Positions 38,719 to 47,756 of a stretch of 64,000 nucleotides of DNA are shown one piece after another. Below the pieces are notes generated by a model. It had not been told where the DNA came from. It searched no databases and saw only the letters and a list, made by a program, of their open reading frames with translations. The first letter of the stretch is position 1. Each line of letters opens with the position of its first letter. The stretch is from Aquitalea magnusonii. Its GTDB lineage: Bacteria; Pseudomonadota; Gammaproteobacteria; Burkholderiales; Chromobacteriaceae. The stretch is taken from assembly GCF_002217795.2 (NCBI RefSeq), contig NZ_AP018823.1, forward strand, positions 4,464,001 to 4,528,000, given 5' to 3'. Made by a program: the position numbers and the translations under genes.

Positions 38719-39198
38719 ATGTCCGGACTGACTCATTTTGACGCCAGCGGCCAGGCCCACATGGTGGACGTGGGGGACAAAGAGGTCAGTCGCCGCCGCG
38801 CGGTGGCACAGGGCAGCATCCGCATGCTGCCTGCCACCCTGGCCTTGATTCGCGATGGCCATCATAAAAAGGGCGACGTGCTGGGCATTGCCCGCATCGC
38901 CGCCATCATGGCTTCCAAACGCACTGCCGACCTGATTCCGCTGTGTCACCCGATTGCGCTCACCCGCGTTGCTGTCGAATTTGCGCTGGACGAAGCCGCC
39001 AGCAGCGTCAGCATTGCCGTGACCGCTGAGTGCAGCGGTCAGACCGGAGTGGAAATGGAAGCGCTCACCGCAGCCAGCGTCGGCCTGCTCACCATCTACG
39101 ACATGTGCAAGGCGGTGGACCGTGGCATGGTGATTTCCGCCGTGCAGTTGCTGGAAAAAGAAGGCGGCAAGAGCGGGCACTGGAAAGCCGGGGCCTGA
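38719..39198 (+). CDS. moaC: Cyclic pyranopterin monophosphate synthase MoaC
   Basis: A 159-residue enzyme of molybdenum cofactor synthesis that forms cyclic pyranopterin monophosphate together with MoaA. Family marks are [16 protein letters not shown], the [12 protein letters not shown] loop, and [20 protein letters not shown] with the catalytic Lys in DMCKAVD. GGGAGG lies 6 bases before ATG 38719. No other moa gene is in the window. Confidence 0.97.
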   Translation: MSGLTHFDASGQAHMVDVGDKEVSRRRAVAQGSIRMLPATLALIRDGHHKKGDVLGIARIAAIMASKRTADLIPLCHPIALTRVAVEFALDEAASSVSIAVTAECSGQTGVEMEALTAASVGLLTIYDMCKAVDRGMVISAVQLLEKEGGKSGHWKAGA

Positions 39199-39280
39199 GT
39201 CGCCGGCAGGGGCATGCAGCCAAGCAGGCAGTTTCTTACGTCGCGTATTCCCAGCTTCAGGCAGGCTGCCAGCCACTGTT

Positions 39281-39679
39281 TTATTGCAGCGAAGGGCAGT
39301 CCAGCTCGCCTTCCTTGCATTGCATCAGTTTTTGCAACTCCTTGATGCGCGTCTCCGTCTTGCCGGTCAGGCACTGCAACCAGATGGTGGGGAAGATGCT
39401 GCCACCACTGACCTGTGCGGTTTCAAAACGGCAAGCGGCATCGCGGTAGCCTACCCAGGCCCGCTGGGCAACAGTCAGCCGTTGCTGGTCGTCGGCAGCC
39501 AGCCGCTGGCGATATTGCTGGTAGAGGCTGTTCAGTCGGCTATCGGCCAGAGCATGCGCTTTGGCCGCGCAGACATTCATCTCCGCCTGCGTCATGGCAT
39601 CCTGGCAGTTATCGCTGGCCGCCAGTGCCATGCTGCTGCACAGCCCTGCCAGCAGCAGGCCGCTCAGACCGTATTTCAT
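39281..39679 (-). CDS. LprI-family (DUF1311) secreted protein
   Basis: A 132-residue protein with a Sec signal peptide (1-20, cleavage after ALA-A). The mature part has the LprI pattern: DCQ-like DNCQDAMTQAEMNVCAAKA, a helical LNSLYQQYRQRL, then AQRAWVGYRDAACRFE and IWLQCLTGKTETRIKEL, with paired cysteines for disulfides. Some family members inhibit lysozyme; others have no known role. It converges on moaC, and the EamA gene lies 26 bp upstream on the same strand. Confidence 0.86.
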   Translation of the reverse strand: MKYGLSGLLLAGLCSSMALAASDNCQDAMTQAEMNVCAAKAHALADSRLNSLYQQYRQRLAADDQQRLTVAQRAWVGYRDAACRFETAQVSGGSIFPTIWLQCLTGKTETRIKELQKLMQCKEGELDCPSLQ

Positions 39680-39705
39680 TGAGGTTCCCTTTGTATCGCC
39701 CGGTT

Positions 39706-40620
39706 TCAGTCATGCAGCTCGGTCAGTTGCACCTGCTCCGGCCGCGCTTCGCGGCTGATCAACACCACCGCTGCCAGAATCAGCCCGCCACCCAGCACCT
39801 GGCTCCAGCCCAGCGGTTCGCCCAGTAACAGCCAGGCCAGCAGGATGGTGACCACTGGTTCTGCGGTGGAAATCAGCGAGGCCTGGGTGGCACCAGTTTT
39901 GGCCAGTCCGGACAGGAACAGTGCCAGTGCCGCCACTGTGCCAAAGCAGGCAATGCCCAATACCGACAGCCAGCCGTGCAGGCTGGCCGGGCCGTGAAAG
40001 CCGGTGATGGCCAGGTAAATGCCATAGCAGCTGGCGGCAGCAAACACCACCACACAGGCCGAGGTCAGCGGGTCACAGTCCGCGGTATAACGGCTGCCGG
40101 CCAGGATGTACAGCGAGTAGATCAGTGCAGAAGTCAGTCCCAGCAGCAGTCCCAAGGGTTGTGCGGAGAGCTCCAGCCCGATGGTGACGGCCAGTCCGCC
40201 AAGGGCCAGCGCCAGTGCCAGCATGCGTCTGCTGCTAAAGCGTTCGCCCAGCAGCAGGGTGGACAGCACCAGCACGATGGCGGGAAACAGATACAGCAGC
40301 AAGGCGATGGTGCCGGCGCTGGCGTAGTGCAGGCCGGAGAAATAGCAGGCGGCCATGCCGGCATAGCCCAGGCTGCCCATGGCGATCAGCACCAGCAGCG
40401 CCCGGCCGCGTGGCCACGGCAGTTTTTTCCATAACACCCAGGGCAGCAGTAACATCCCGGCCAGGAAAAAGCGCAGAAACAGCAGGCTGGGGGTGGAAAC
40501 ACCATCGGCATAGGCAAAGCGCGCCAGGATGGCCATGCTGCCAAAACCGATGGCGGAGAGCAGGATTTTGAACTGGGCCAGCGTCAGTGCGTGGCGTGAG
40601 GCGGAAGGGCTGGAAGACAC
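39706..40620 (-). CDS. EamA-family (DMT) membrane transporter
   Basis: A 304-residue protein with about ten membrane helices in two EamA repeats (roughly 15-140 and 155-290). These drug/metabolite transporters usually export amino acids or metabolites; the substrate is not readable. The second repeat has the usual STAEPVVTILLAWLLLGEPL end. It is probably co-transcribed with the LprI-like gene downstream. Confidence 0.9.
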   Translation of the reverse strand: MSSSPSASRHALTLAQFKILLSAIGFGSMAILARFAYADGVSTPSLLFLRFFLAGMLLLPWVLWKKLPWPRGRALLVLIAMGSLGYAGMAACYFSGLHYASAGTIALLLYLFPAIVLVLSTLLLGERFSSRRMLALALALGGLAVTIGLELSAQPLGLLLGLTSALIYSLYILAGSRYTADCDPLTSACVVVFAAASCYGIYLAITGFHGPASLHGWLSVLGIACFGTVAALALFLSGLAKTGATQASLISTAEPVVTILLAWLLLGEPLGWSQVLGGGLILAAVVLISREARPEQVQLTELHD

Positions 40621-40757
40621 GATGCGGCCAGAGGCAGGGGAAAGACTTATTGATACCGCAATTTCACCTGCTTGTCATGGCGCTTGCACCGGGCTGGTGC
40701 AAAACAGGGTGGACAGCGGGCGCTGGGCTGGCCCTGGCTGTCCACGCCCGGCCTGCG

Positions 40758-41279
40758 CTAGCGCCAGGGTGCTGCGCGCAGCAGCTTGACAGCCTGCTCG
40801 GCGGATTTCGGCGCTGTCTTGTCCACGCACAGGTCCTCGCGCAGTGCGCGGCGTGCCTTGTCGTCGTATTCGATCTTGCGCCAGTCGGCGCGCATGGATT
40901 CAATCCAGCGCTTGTTGATGGCATCGCCAAAGGCGTAGCTGCGGTATTTGCCCTCGCTGCACTGAATGCCTTCGATGCTCAGGTTTTCAGCCCCTGCCGG
41001 GCTTTGCACGCGCAGGATCAGCCGCACCACGCCATCTTCACCTACGCTCATGCTCTTGCTGTCGGCAAAGTATTTGTTGACCACTTCCGGGCCAATATAA
41101 AAACCGATCCAGTCCGGTGCCGCCGGGTAGTCCGGCAGGGTGTACTTGCCTTCCTCCCAGGGTTTGACATCTTCCATGGCGTAATTGGTGTTGTTGAAAC
41201 CCTTGTTGTATTCGCTGGCCTGGGCAGCCAGGGCCAGCAGCAGTCCGGCCAGGGCCAGACCAAATCGGGACAGTTTCAC
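40758..41279 (-). CDS. CNP1-like secreted protein
   Basis: A 173-residue protein with a signal peptide (1-21, LALAAQA-SE). The mature part (YNKGFNNTNYAMED, PWEEGKYTLPDYP, FYIGPEVVNKYFAD) resembles the betaproteobacterial CNP1-like family, whose function is unknown. The GTG at 41279 is chosen because AGGAG is exactly 6 bases upstream; an in-frame ATG at 41285 would directly touch that site. It follows the NRDE-family gene by 13 bp on the same strand, so they likely share a transcript. Confidence 0.82.
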   Translation of the reverse strand: MKLSRFGLALAGLLLALAAQASEYNKGFNNTNYAMEDVKPWEEGKYTLPDYPAAPDWIGFYIGPEVVNKYFADSKSMSVGEDGVVRLILRVQSPAGAENLSIEGIQCSEGKYRSYAFGDAINKRWIESMRADWRKIEYDDKARRALREDLCVDKTAPKSAEQAVKLLRAAPWR

Positions 41280-41292
41280 GCACATCTCCTGC

Positions 41293-42072
41293 TCAAGGCT
41301 TGGCCGGGTGCTGGATCTGCCCCGGCCGGATGGTATAACGGCGGCGGCCGGCTTCACGGCCAGCCAGCCCCCAGGAAAGTTCGGACAAGCTTACATCACC
41401 GCGCGCTGATACGTTGAGCAAGATCGATGCGCGGGTGCCATAGTCGCGTCCCTGGATGAAGATGGGGGAGAGGGTTTTTTCCAGCGCCAGCCCCACCCCG
41501 GTATTGGGCAACTGGCCAGGTCCGGCGGCGGTGGCATCGGCCAGCCAGCCAAAGGCTTCGTCTTCGCCAGGCGGGCGGCGCAGGCCGCGCAGGTGTTCGG
41601 CCAGCCGTTCGCTCTTGAACCAGGGCGTATCCAGCGTGGCATTGGACAGGGTATGAATGCCGGGCGTCACCCGGGCAATGCGCGCGCCGCGGCTGTGAAA
41701 GTGGAACAGGTCGTCCACCTGGCCGTACAGCAGGTTGAACGGCGCATAATGCTGGTGGTTGTCGCGCAGCCAGTCGGCAAAGGCAAACGGGTCGTCATCG
41801 CCGGTGACAAAGCGCGGCACCAGTTCACCACGCGAACGCTCGCCGCTCTTGCCATAGCCTTCGCGGAAATTGGTCAGCGCGGCAAAGCGACCGCGGCCAT
41901 CCACCATCAGCCAGCTGCCACCGGCCTGCAGGTCGCGTCCGCCCAGGGTATCGGTATAGTCATCCCACCAGTCCAGCGGTGCCGCCGGGCGGGCATAGTA
42001 TTCGTCACGGTTGGCCAGCAAAACCAATTGGCCCAGGCCGGGCATCTTGTAGGCAAAAGCGATCACGCACAT
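41293..42072 (-). CDS. NRDE/TANGO2-family protein
   Basis: A 259-residue member of the NRDE family, homologous to eukaryotic TANGO2. The namesake LLANRDEYYARP is near residues 18-29, and the protein starts Met-Cys (MCVIAF), as expected of an Ntn-hydrolase-like fold with an N-terminal Cys. The ATG at 42072 is chosen for this reason; a frame open to 42183 does not resemble the family. Its biochemical role is unproven (proposed heme or acyl-CoA handling in eukaryotes). Confidence 0.88.
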   Translation of the reverse strand: MCVIAFAYKMPGLGQLVLLANRDEYYARPAAPLDWWDDYTDTLGGRDLQAGGSWLMVDGRGRFAALTNFREGYGKSGERSRGELVPRFVTGDDDPFAFADWLRDNHQHYAPFNLLYGQVDDLFHFHSRGARIARVTPGIHTLSNATLDTPWFKSERLAEHLRGLRRPPGEDEAFGWLADATAAGPGQLPNTGVGLALEKTLSPIFIQGRDYGTRASILLNVSARGDVSLSELSWGLAGREAGRRRYTIRPGQIQHPAKP

Positions 42073-42188
42073 GACGGGCATTCCGATTTGGGAGGGGCTT
42101 GACGGGTGGCGTACACTAGTCGGATGGATAGCCGGTAGAATACCGCCTTCATTTGGCATTGTAACGTAAAGACTGAGCGACACACCTG

Positions 42189-42419
42189 ATGACTCCAGAC
42201 CGCCTGATTGACCTGTCCGGCCTCAACTGCCCCTTGCCCATCCTGCGCGCCAAGAAAGCGCTGGCCGATATGGCAAGCGGCAGCGTGCTGGAAGTGATTG
42301 CCACCGATGCCGGTGCGCCCAAGGATTTCGAGGCCTTTTGCCGCCAGACCGGCAATGCGCTGCTGGAGTCCACCACCACGGCGGAAGGCAAGTTCCGCAT
42401 GGTGCTGCGTCGCAAGTAA
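42189..42419 (+). CDS. TusA/SirA-family sulfur carrier protein
   Basis: A 76-residue protein of the TusA family. The defining CPxP motif (NCPLPILRAKKAL) contains the persulfide-carrying Cys14. TusA proteins pass sulfur to tRNA thiolation or cofactor synthesis; no tusBCDE genes are near, so its partner is unclear. It diverges from the NRDE gene and lies 69 bp before pyrC. Confidence 0.93.
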   Translation: MTPDRLIDLSGLNCPLPILRAKKALADMASGSVLEVIATDAGAPKDFEAFCRQTGNALLESTTTAEGKFRMVLRRK

Positions 42420-42488
42420 GCCTGCCGCCCGGACGGGATGATCCCGGCCTGCCCCGATACTGCTAGCCCCGACAAAGAGCCCAAGCGC

Positions 42489-43523
42489 ATGACGACACTG
42501 ACCCTGATCCGCCCCGACGACTGGCACCTGCACCTGCGCGATGGCGCAGCCCTGGCTGCCGTACTGCCCGACACCGCCCGCCAGATGGGCCGCGCCATCA
42601 TCATGCCCAATCTGAAACCGCCGGTGACCACGGTGGAAGCTGCCGCCGCCTACCGCGCGCGTATTCTGGCCGCGCTGCCGGCCGGCAGCCGTTTTGAGCC
42701 GCTGATGACGCTTTACCTCACCGACAACACCAGTGCGGAAGAAGTGCGCAAGGCGCGCGCCAGCGGTTTCGTGCATGGCATCAAGCTGTATCCGGCCGGT
42801 GCCACCACCAATTCCGACTTTGGCGTCAGCAGCATTGATAAAGCCATGCCGGCACTGGAAGCCATGGCCGAATGCGGCATGCCGCTGCTGGTACATGGTG
42901 AAGTGACCGATCCGGCCATCGACATTTTCGACCGCGAAGCGGTGTTCATCGAACAGGTATTCCAGCCGCTGTTGGCCCGCCTGCCGTCCTTGCGCGTGGT
43001 GTTCGAACACATCACCACCAAGGATGCCGCCGAATACGTGGCCAGCGCGCCGGACAACATCGCCGCCACCATTACCGCGCACCACCTGCTGATGAACCGC
43101 AACGCCATCTTTGTTGGCGGCATCCGCCCGCATCATTACTGTCTGCCGGTGCTCAAGCGCGAGCTGCACCGCCAGGCGCTGGTGCAGGCTGCCACCTCCG
43201 GTTCGGCCAAGTTCTTCCTTGGCACCGACAGCGCGCCGCATGCCCGTCACGCCAAGGAAGCCGCCTGTGGCTGTGCCGGCATGTACACCGCCAATGCCGC
43301 CATCGAGCTGTATGCCGAAGCCTTCGAGGACGCCGCTGCGCTGGACAAGCTGGAAGCCTTTGCCAGCTTGAACGGCCCGGCTTTCTACGGTCTGGCCCCC
43401 AATGCCGACACCATCACCCTGGTGAAGGAAAGCTGGACCGTGCCGGCCGAACTGAGCTATGGCGATGAGGTGCTGGTGCCGCTGCGTGCTGGCGAAGCCA
43501 TTCACTGGCGCATGCAGGACTGA
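42489..43523 (+). CDS. pyrC: Dihydroorotase PyrC
   Basis: A 344-residue class II dihydroorotase, third step of pyrimidine synthesis. The zinc-binding HLHLRDG (His13, His15) and the [14 protein letters not shown] stretch with the carboxylated lysine are clear; later [15 protein letters not shown] and [13 protein letters not shown] hold the remaining ligands. The ATG at 42489 fits the family start. A strong terminator follows. Confidence 0.97.
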   Translation: MTTLTLIRPDDWHLHLRDGAALAAVLPDTARQMGRAIIMPNLKPPVTTVEAAAAYRARILAALPAGSRFEPLMTLYLTDNTSAEEVRKARASGFVHGIKLYPAGATTNSDFGVSSIDKAMPALEAMAECGMPLLVHGEVTDPAIDIFDREAVFIEQVFQPLLARLPSLRVVFEHITTKDAAEYVASAPDNIAATITAHHLLMNRNAIFVGGIRPHHYCLPVLKRELHRQALVQAATSGSAKFFLGTDSAPHARHAKEAACGCAGMYTANAAIELYAEAFEDAAALDKLEAFASLNGPAFYGLAPNADTITLVKESWTVPAELSYGDEVLVPLRAGEAIHWRMQD

Positions 43524-43550
43524 TTCCTTCCGCTCCTCGCCGCTGTAATG

Positions 43551-43575
43551 AAGCTCCCGCACGGGAGCTTTTTTT
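43551..43575 (+). terminator. Intrinsic terminator after pyrC
   Basis: AAGCTCCC/GGGAGCTT (8 bp, loop GCAC) with seven T at 43569-43575, starting 28 bp after the pyrC stop. A textbook Rho-independent terminator. Confidence 0.92.
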
Positions 43576-43633
43576 ACGCCTGCTGCCTGGCTATCCCGGC
43601 CATATCTGAATCTGGCTGGCGCTGATTAAGAGT

Positions 43634-43699
43634 GGCTAACAAGCAGGTTGTGTCTCTTGGGCCAGGAGGCGCAACGCCGCCGCAGGTTTATTGTTAGCG
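43634..43699. repeat. GGCTAACAA hairpin element, copy A
   Basis: Starts GGCTAACAA and ends TTGTTAGCG; the ends pair as GCTAACAA (43635-43642) and TTGTTAGC (43691-43698). The inner part holds GGCGCAAC before GCCGC. A longer relative sits at 57078-57181 with the same ends and the same GGCGCAAC core. Lies in the pyrC-oppA gap. Looks like a dispersed, non-coding element. Confidence 0.65.
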
Positions 43700-43960
43700 T
43701 CCCTAAGCCAGGGCTGGATTTAACTGCTGCAGAAGCCAGCCGCCATCCGGCCGGGATAAATCACTAATACAAGCTGGCAAACGGCTTAAATGTGCAACGC
43801 ATGCAAGATATTAATACCAGCCAATATAAATACTCATGATGCAGGCGAATGATATTGCCTGGATGCCAATTTTTTTGTGAATAAATGCTCTGGAAATGGC
43901 TATCGTCGTTGAAATGACACGGATTTTGCAAAACGATTGTCATATTGTTCTGACTCGGGC

Positions 43961-43990
43961 TTGAGAAATCCAAAAGCGACAGCGCATAAT
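43961..43990 (+). promoter_or_regulatory. Candidate sigma70 promoter for oppA
   Basis: TTGAGA (43961-43966) and CATAAT (43985-43990) with 18-bp spacing, giving a leader of about 100 nt before oppA. Confidence 0.45.
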
Positions 43991-44023
43991 GGCCCGGCCC
44001 GTTTCTGACAGTTAAACGGTAGT

Positions 44024-44040
44024 TCCGAACATAATTCGGA
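44024..44040. promoter_or_regulatory. Inverted repeat in the oppA leader
   Basis: TCCGAA-CATAA-TTCGGA, perfect 6-bp arms, 42 bp before the oppA start code and just after the probable transcription start. Could be an operator or a leader hairpin. Confidence 0.35.
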
Positions 44041-44097
44041 TAAAAGAATTTACACACCCGCAATAAGCGGGGCATTTCAGTACAGGAGAATAGGCGA

Positions 44098-45711
44098 ATG
44101 AAACATCATAAATCGCTGCGCGTGGCGGCTGCTGCCGTTGCCCTGGCCTTGGCAGGTAGTGCTGCTCTGGCCGCCCAGGTTCCGGCTGGTGTCAAGCTGG
44201 CAGCCAAGCAGGAACTCACCCGCAACACCGGCTCCGAGCCCGAGTCGCTGGACCCGGTACTGGCCGAATCGGTTCCGGCCAACACCATTACCGCCGACCT
44301 GTTTGAAGGCCTCACCGCCACCGACAGCTTTGGCAAGGTTGTGCCGGGTGTGGCCGAGTCCTGGAAGCAGACCAGCCCCACCACCTGGGTATTCAAGCTG
44401 CGCAAGAATGCCAAGTGGTCGGATGGTTCCGCGGTGACCGCGAGCGATTTCGTCTATGGCTGGCAGCGTTTTGTCGAGCCCAAGACGGCATCTCCCTATG
44501 CCTCTACCTACGGCATCTTCATCCTCAACGGCAAGGAAATCACCGAAGGCAAGAAGCCCGCTTCTGCGCTGGGTGTGAAGGCCGTGGACAAGTACACGCT
44601 GGAAGTACAAACCCCGTACCCGGTACCGTTCATGCCGTCGCTGGTAGCCAACACCCAGCTGGCTCCGCTGCCCAAGGCCACCATCGACAAGTTCGGCAAG
44701 GACTGGACCAAGCCGGGCAAGATGGTTTCCAACGGCGCTTTTGCGCTGAAGGACTGGCAGGTCAACAGCAAGGTGGTGGTGGAAAAGAACGCCCAGTACT
44801 GGGACGTGAAAAACGTGCAGCTGGGCAAGATCACCTATCTGCCGATCGAAGACCACAACGCCGACGTGAAGCTGTATGAATCCGGCGAAAACGACTGGGT
44901 ACTGGAACTGCCGTCCGGCACTTACGACAAGTACAAGACCCAGTATCCGAAGGAAATCCGCAATGCGCCTTTCCTGGGCCTGCGTTACTACTCGCTGAAC
45001 AACAAGGACCCGCTGCTGAAAGACGTGCGCGTGCGCAAGGCACTGTCCATGGTGATCGACCGTGACATCCTGGCCAAGAAAGTGACTGCCGACGGCCAGG
45101 CTCCGGCCTACAGCGCCATCGTGGCCGGTACTGCCGGTGCCGATGTCACCAGCTACGACTGGGCAAAATGGCCGATGGCCAAGCGGGTGGAAGAGGCCAA
45201 GAAGCTGCTGGCCCAGGCCGGTGTACAGCCCGGCACCAAGCTGAAGTTTGCCTACAACACCAGTGACTACCACAAGAAGATGGCCATTTTTGCCGCTTCC
45301 GAATGGAAATCCAAGCTGGGCCTGAACACCGAGCTGGAAAGCCTGGAATTCAAGGTGCTGCTGAAGAAGCGTCACGATGCCGATTACCAGATCGCTCGTA
45401 ACGGCTGGGTGGCAGACTACAACGACGCCACCACCTTCCTCGCGCTGGTGCAGTGTGACAACGACCAGAACGACAACAAGAACTGCAATGCCAAGGCCGA
45501 AGCGCTGATCAAGCAGGGTAGCGATAGCACCGATCAGGCCAAGCGCAAGCAACTGTTCACCCAGGCGGTGAAGATGATCATGGATGACTATCCGATGATC
45601 CCGCTGCTGCAATACACCGCACCGCGTCTGGTGAAGTCCTATGTGGGTGGCTACGGCAAGAACCCGATGGACCGCTACCGCGGCAAGGACCTCTACATCA
45701 TCCAGCACTAA
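44098..45711 (+). CDS. oppA: Oligopeptide ABC transporter, periplasmic binding protein
   Basis: A 537-residue SBP_bac_5 family protein with a Sec signal peptide (cleavage near residue 27, ALAAQ). It captures peptides in the periplasm for the OppBCDF importer. Typical stretches are TRNTGSEPESLDP at the start, LRKNAKWSDGSAVTASDFVY, and VRKALSMVIDRDIL. AGGAGAATAGGCGA precedes the ATG. It is first of oppABCDF; two strong hairpins separate it from oppB. Confidence 0.95.
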   Translation: MKHHKSLRVAAAAVALALAGSAALAAQVPAGVKLAAKQELTRNTGSEPESLDPVLAESVPANTITADLFEGLTATDSFGKVVPGVAESWKQTSPTTWVFKLRKNAKWSDGSAVTASDFVYGWQRFVEPKTASPYASTYGIFILNGKEITEGKKPASALGVKAVDKYTLEVQTPYPVPFMPSLVANTQLAPLPKATIDKFGKDWTKPGKMVSNGAFALKDWQVNSKVVVEKNAQYWDVKNVQLGKITYLPIEDHNADVKLYESGENDWVLELPSGTYDKYKTQYPKEIRNAPFLGLRYYSLNNKDPLLKDVRVRKALSMVIDRDILAKKVTADGQAPAYSAIVAGTAGADVTSYDWAKWPMAKRVEEAKKLLAQAGVQPGTKLKFAYNTSDYHKKMAIFAASEWKSKLGLNTELESLEFKVLLKKRHDADYQIARNGWVADYNDATTFLALVQCDNDQNDNKNCNAKAEALIKQGSDSTDQAKRKQLFTQAVKMIMDDYPMIPLLQYTAPRLVKSYVGGYGKNPMDRYRGKDLYIIQH

Positions 45712-45742
45712 GCCTTGCGCTTGACTGAGTGATGCAAGAGGA

Positions 45743-45799
45743 GGGGGCTGCGGCCCCCGGTTGAACAGAGGCCGGATGTCCGCCAGACGGACATCCGGC
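45743..45799 (+). promoter_or_regulatory. Two strong hairpins between oppA and oppB
   Basis: GGGGGC/GCCCCC (45743-45758) then a perfect 12-bp stem GCCGGATGTCCG/CGGACATCCGGC (45771-45799, loop CCAGA). Only two T follow, so they are better read as 3' stabilisers or partial terminators, which would raise oppA mRNA over oppBCDF. Confidence 0.6.
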
Positions 45800-45895
45800 T
45801 TGTGATGTAGCGCATCATGCCGGCGCACCGTGCCGTGCAGCCATGTTCACAAGACGTGTGCTGCGCTGGCGGACGAGCCTGGCTGGAGTATCCCC

Positions 45896-46816
45896 ATGTG
45901 GTCCTATACTTTCCGACGCGTGCTGGCGACCATTCCCACACTGCTGGCCGTCATTACCGTTTGCTATCTGCTGCTGCACCTGACCCCGGGCGGCCCGTTT
46001 GACGGGGAACGCAAGGTGTCTGCTGCCGTGCTGGCCAATTTGCAGGCCAAATACCATCTCGACCTGCCGCTGTGGCAGCAATACCTGTATTACATCAAGA
46101 GCCTGTTGCAGGGCGATCTGGGTGCTTCCTTCCGTTATGCCGACTGGAGCGTGAACGACCTGGTGGGCAAGGCCCTGCCGGTGTCTGCCGCCATCGGTGG
46201 CGGTGCCATCGTGATTTCCCTGTTCATCGGCGTGGCGCTGGGCATTGTGGCCGCACTGCGCCAGAACAGCCTGATCGACTATCTGGTGATGCTGCTGGGC
46301 AATATCGGCGGCGCTTTTCCGTCCTTCGTGCTGGGCCCGGTGCTGGTGATGGTGTTTGCCATCGGCCTGGAATGGTTGCCGGCCGGCGGCTGGGATGATT
46401 TCTCGCTGCGCTACATGGTGCTGCCGATTGCCCTGCTGGTGTTCATCAACATCTCCACCATCGGCCGTGTGATGCGCGGCAGCATGATCGAGGTACTGGG
46501 CAGCAACTTCATCCGTACCGCCCGCGCCAAGGGCCTGCCCATGCGCACCATCGTGCTGCGCCATGCGCTCAAGCCGGCCTTGATGCCGGTGGTGTCGGTG
46601 ATCGGCCCGCTGGCCATTTCCTCGATTACCGCTGCGGTAGTGACCGAAACCGTGTTCGGCCTGCCCGGTCTTGGCAAGCTCATCGTCAATGGTGCCGCCA
46701 ACCGCGACTACACGCTGGTACTGGGCCTGGTGGTACTGGTGACGGTGATTACCGTTGTTCTCAACCTGCTCGTGGATCTGGCCTATGCGCTGCTGGACCC
46801 GAAGATTCGCTACTGA
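45896..46816 (+). CDS. oppB: Oligopeptide ABC transporter permease OppB
   Basis: A 306-residue permease with six membrane helices that forms the channel with OppC. The start MWSYTFRRVLATIPTLLAVI and the LTPGGPFDGER loop match the OppB family, and the EAA loop is visible near FIRTARAKGLPMRTI. ATG 45896 is preferred, with TGGAG 7 bases upstream; a frame open to 45830 is not used. oppC follows after 14 bp. Confidence 0.96.
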   Translation: MWSYTFRRVLATIPTLLAVITVCYLLLHLTPGGPFDGERKVSAAVLANLQAKYHLDLPLWQQYLYYIKSLLQGDLGASFRYADWSVNDLVGKALPVSAAIGGGAIVISLFIGVALGIVAALRQNSLIDYLVMLLGNIGGAFPSFVLGPVLVMVFAIGLEWLPAGGWDDFSLRYMVLPIALLVFINISTIGRVMRGSMIEVLGSNFIRTARAKGLPMRTIVLRHALKPALMPVVSVIGPLAISSITAAVVTETVFGLPGLGKLIVNGAANRDYTLVLGLVVLVTVITVVLNLLVDLAYALLDPKIRY

Positions 46817-46830
46817 GCGGGAGCAAAATC

Positions 46831-47745
46831 ATGATGCAAAGCAAACAGAAAGCCATGACGGCTGCGCTGGACAATGGCCTGACCGATGCCGCCGTAGAAG
46901 GCCGCAGCCTGTGGCGTGATGCGCGGCTGCGTTTTTTCCGCAACAAGGCCGCCGTGCTCAGCCTGATCGTGCTGGCCTTCATCACCCTGGCCTGTGTGTT
47001 CGGGCCGATGGTGCTGCCGCACACTTATGAAGACACCGACTGGGACGCAATGGGCATTGCCCCGACGCTGCTGAATACCCACTGGTTCGGTACCGATGCA
47101 CTGGGACGTGACCTGCTGGTGCGCTGCCTGATCGGCGGGCGCATTTCGCTGATGGTGGGCGCGCTGGCCACCATCGCCTCGGTGGCACTGGGCATTGTCT
47201 GGGGTGCGACGGCCGGCTTCATGGGCGGCAAGGTGGATGCGCTGATGATGCGTATTGTCGACATGATGTATGCCGTGCCCTACCTGCTGATTGCCATCCT
47301 GATGGTGACCCTGCTGGGCCGCGACTTCTACCTGGTGGTGCTCACCATTACCGTGTTTTCCTGGATGGACATGGCACGGGTGGTGCGCGGCCAGACACTG
47401 GCAATCAAGTCCAAGGAATATGTCGAGGCGGCGCACGCCATCGGCGTGTCCACGCCCAAGATCATCTTCCGTCACATCGTGCCCAACCTCTTGGGCATCG
47501 TGGTGATCTACACCACCGTCACCGTGCCGGGTGTGATCCTGACCGAATCGGTGCTGTCCTTCCTGGGCCTGGGGGTGCAGGAGCCGATGACCAGCTGGGG
47601 TGTGCTGATTCAGGACGGTGCCGGCGTGATGGATGCCAGCCCGTGGATTCTGCTGTTCCCGGCCGGCATGCTGTCGGTCACCCTGTATTGCGCCAACTAT
47701 ATCGGCGACGGCCTGCGCGATGCGCTCGATCCGAAAGATCGTTGA
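46831..47745 (+). CDS. oppC: Oligopeptide ABC transporter permease OppC
   Basis: A 304-residue permease with six helices, partner of OppB. Marks are FFRNKAAVLSLIVLAFI in the first helix, WFGTDALGRDLLVR, and the EAA-type loop EYVEAAHAIGVSTPKIIFRH contacting the ATPases. Starts 14 bp after oppB; oppD follows after 11 bp. Confidence 0.96.
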   Translation: MMQSKQKAMTAALDNGLTDAAVEGRSLWRDARLRFFRNKAAVLSLIVLAFITLACVFGPMVLPHTYEDTDWDAMGIAPTLLNTHWFGTDALGRDLLVRCLIGGRISLMVGALATIASVALGIVWGATAGFMGGKVDALMMRIVDMMYAVPYLLIAILMVTLLGRDFYLVVLTITVFSWMDMARVVRGQTLAIKSKEYVEAAHAIGVSTPKIIFRHIVPNLLGIVVIYTTVTVPGVILTESVLSFLGLGVQEPMTSWGVLIQDGAGVMDASPWILLFPAGMLSVTLYCANYIGDGLRDALDPKDR

Positions 47746-47756
47746 GGTAGCAACAG

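Larger units (their letters stand above)
43700..44097. other. AT-rich oppA upstream region
   Basis: Nearly 400 bp without a convincing gene and of lower GC than its surroundings. It holds a sigma70-like promoter (43961) and a TCCGAA-N5-TTCGGA inverted repeat (44024-44040) just before the oppA ribosome site. A 103-codon minus-strand frame (43764-44075) was judged spurious. Confidence 0.5.

Noticed and set aside
42099..42141. TTGACG with TACACT or TAGAAT as a tusA-like promoter
   Set aside because: Spacings are 7 and 31 bp, neither compatible with sigma70.
43764..44075. 103-codon minus-strand frame in the oppA upstream region
   Set aside because: No recognisable domain, no ribosome site, and it covers the probable oppA promoter and operator; rejected as chance.
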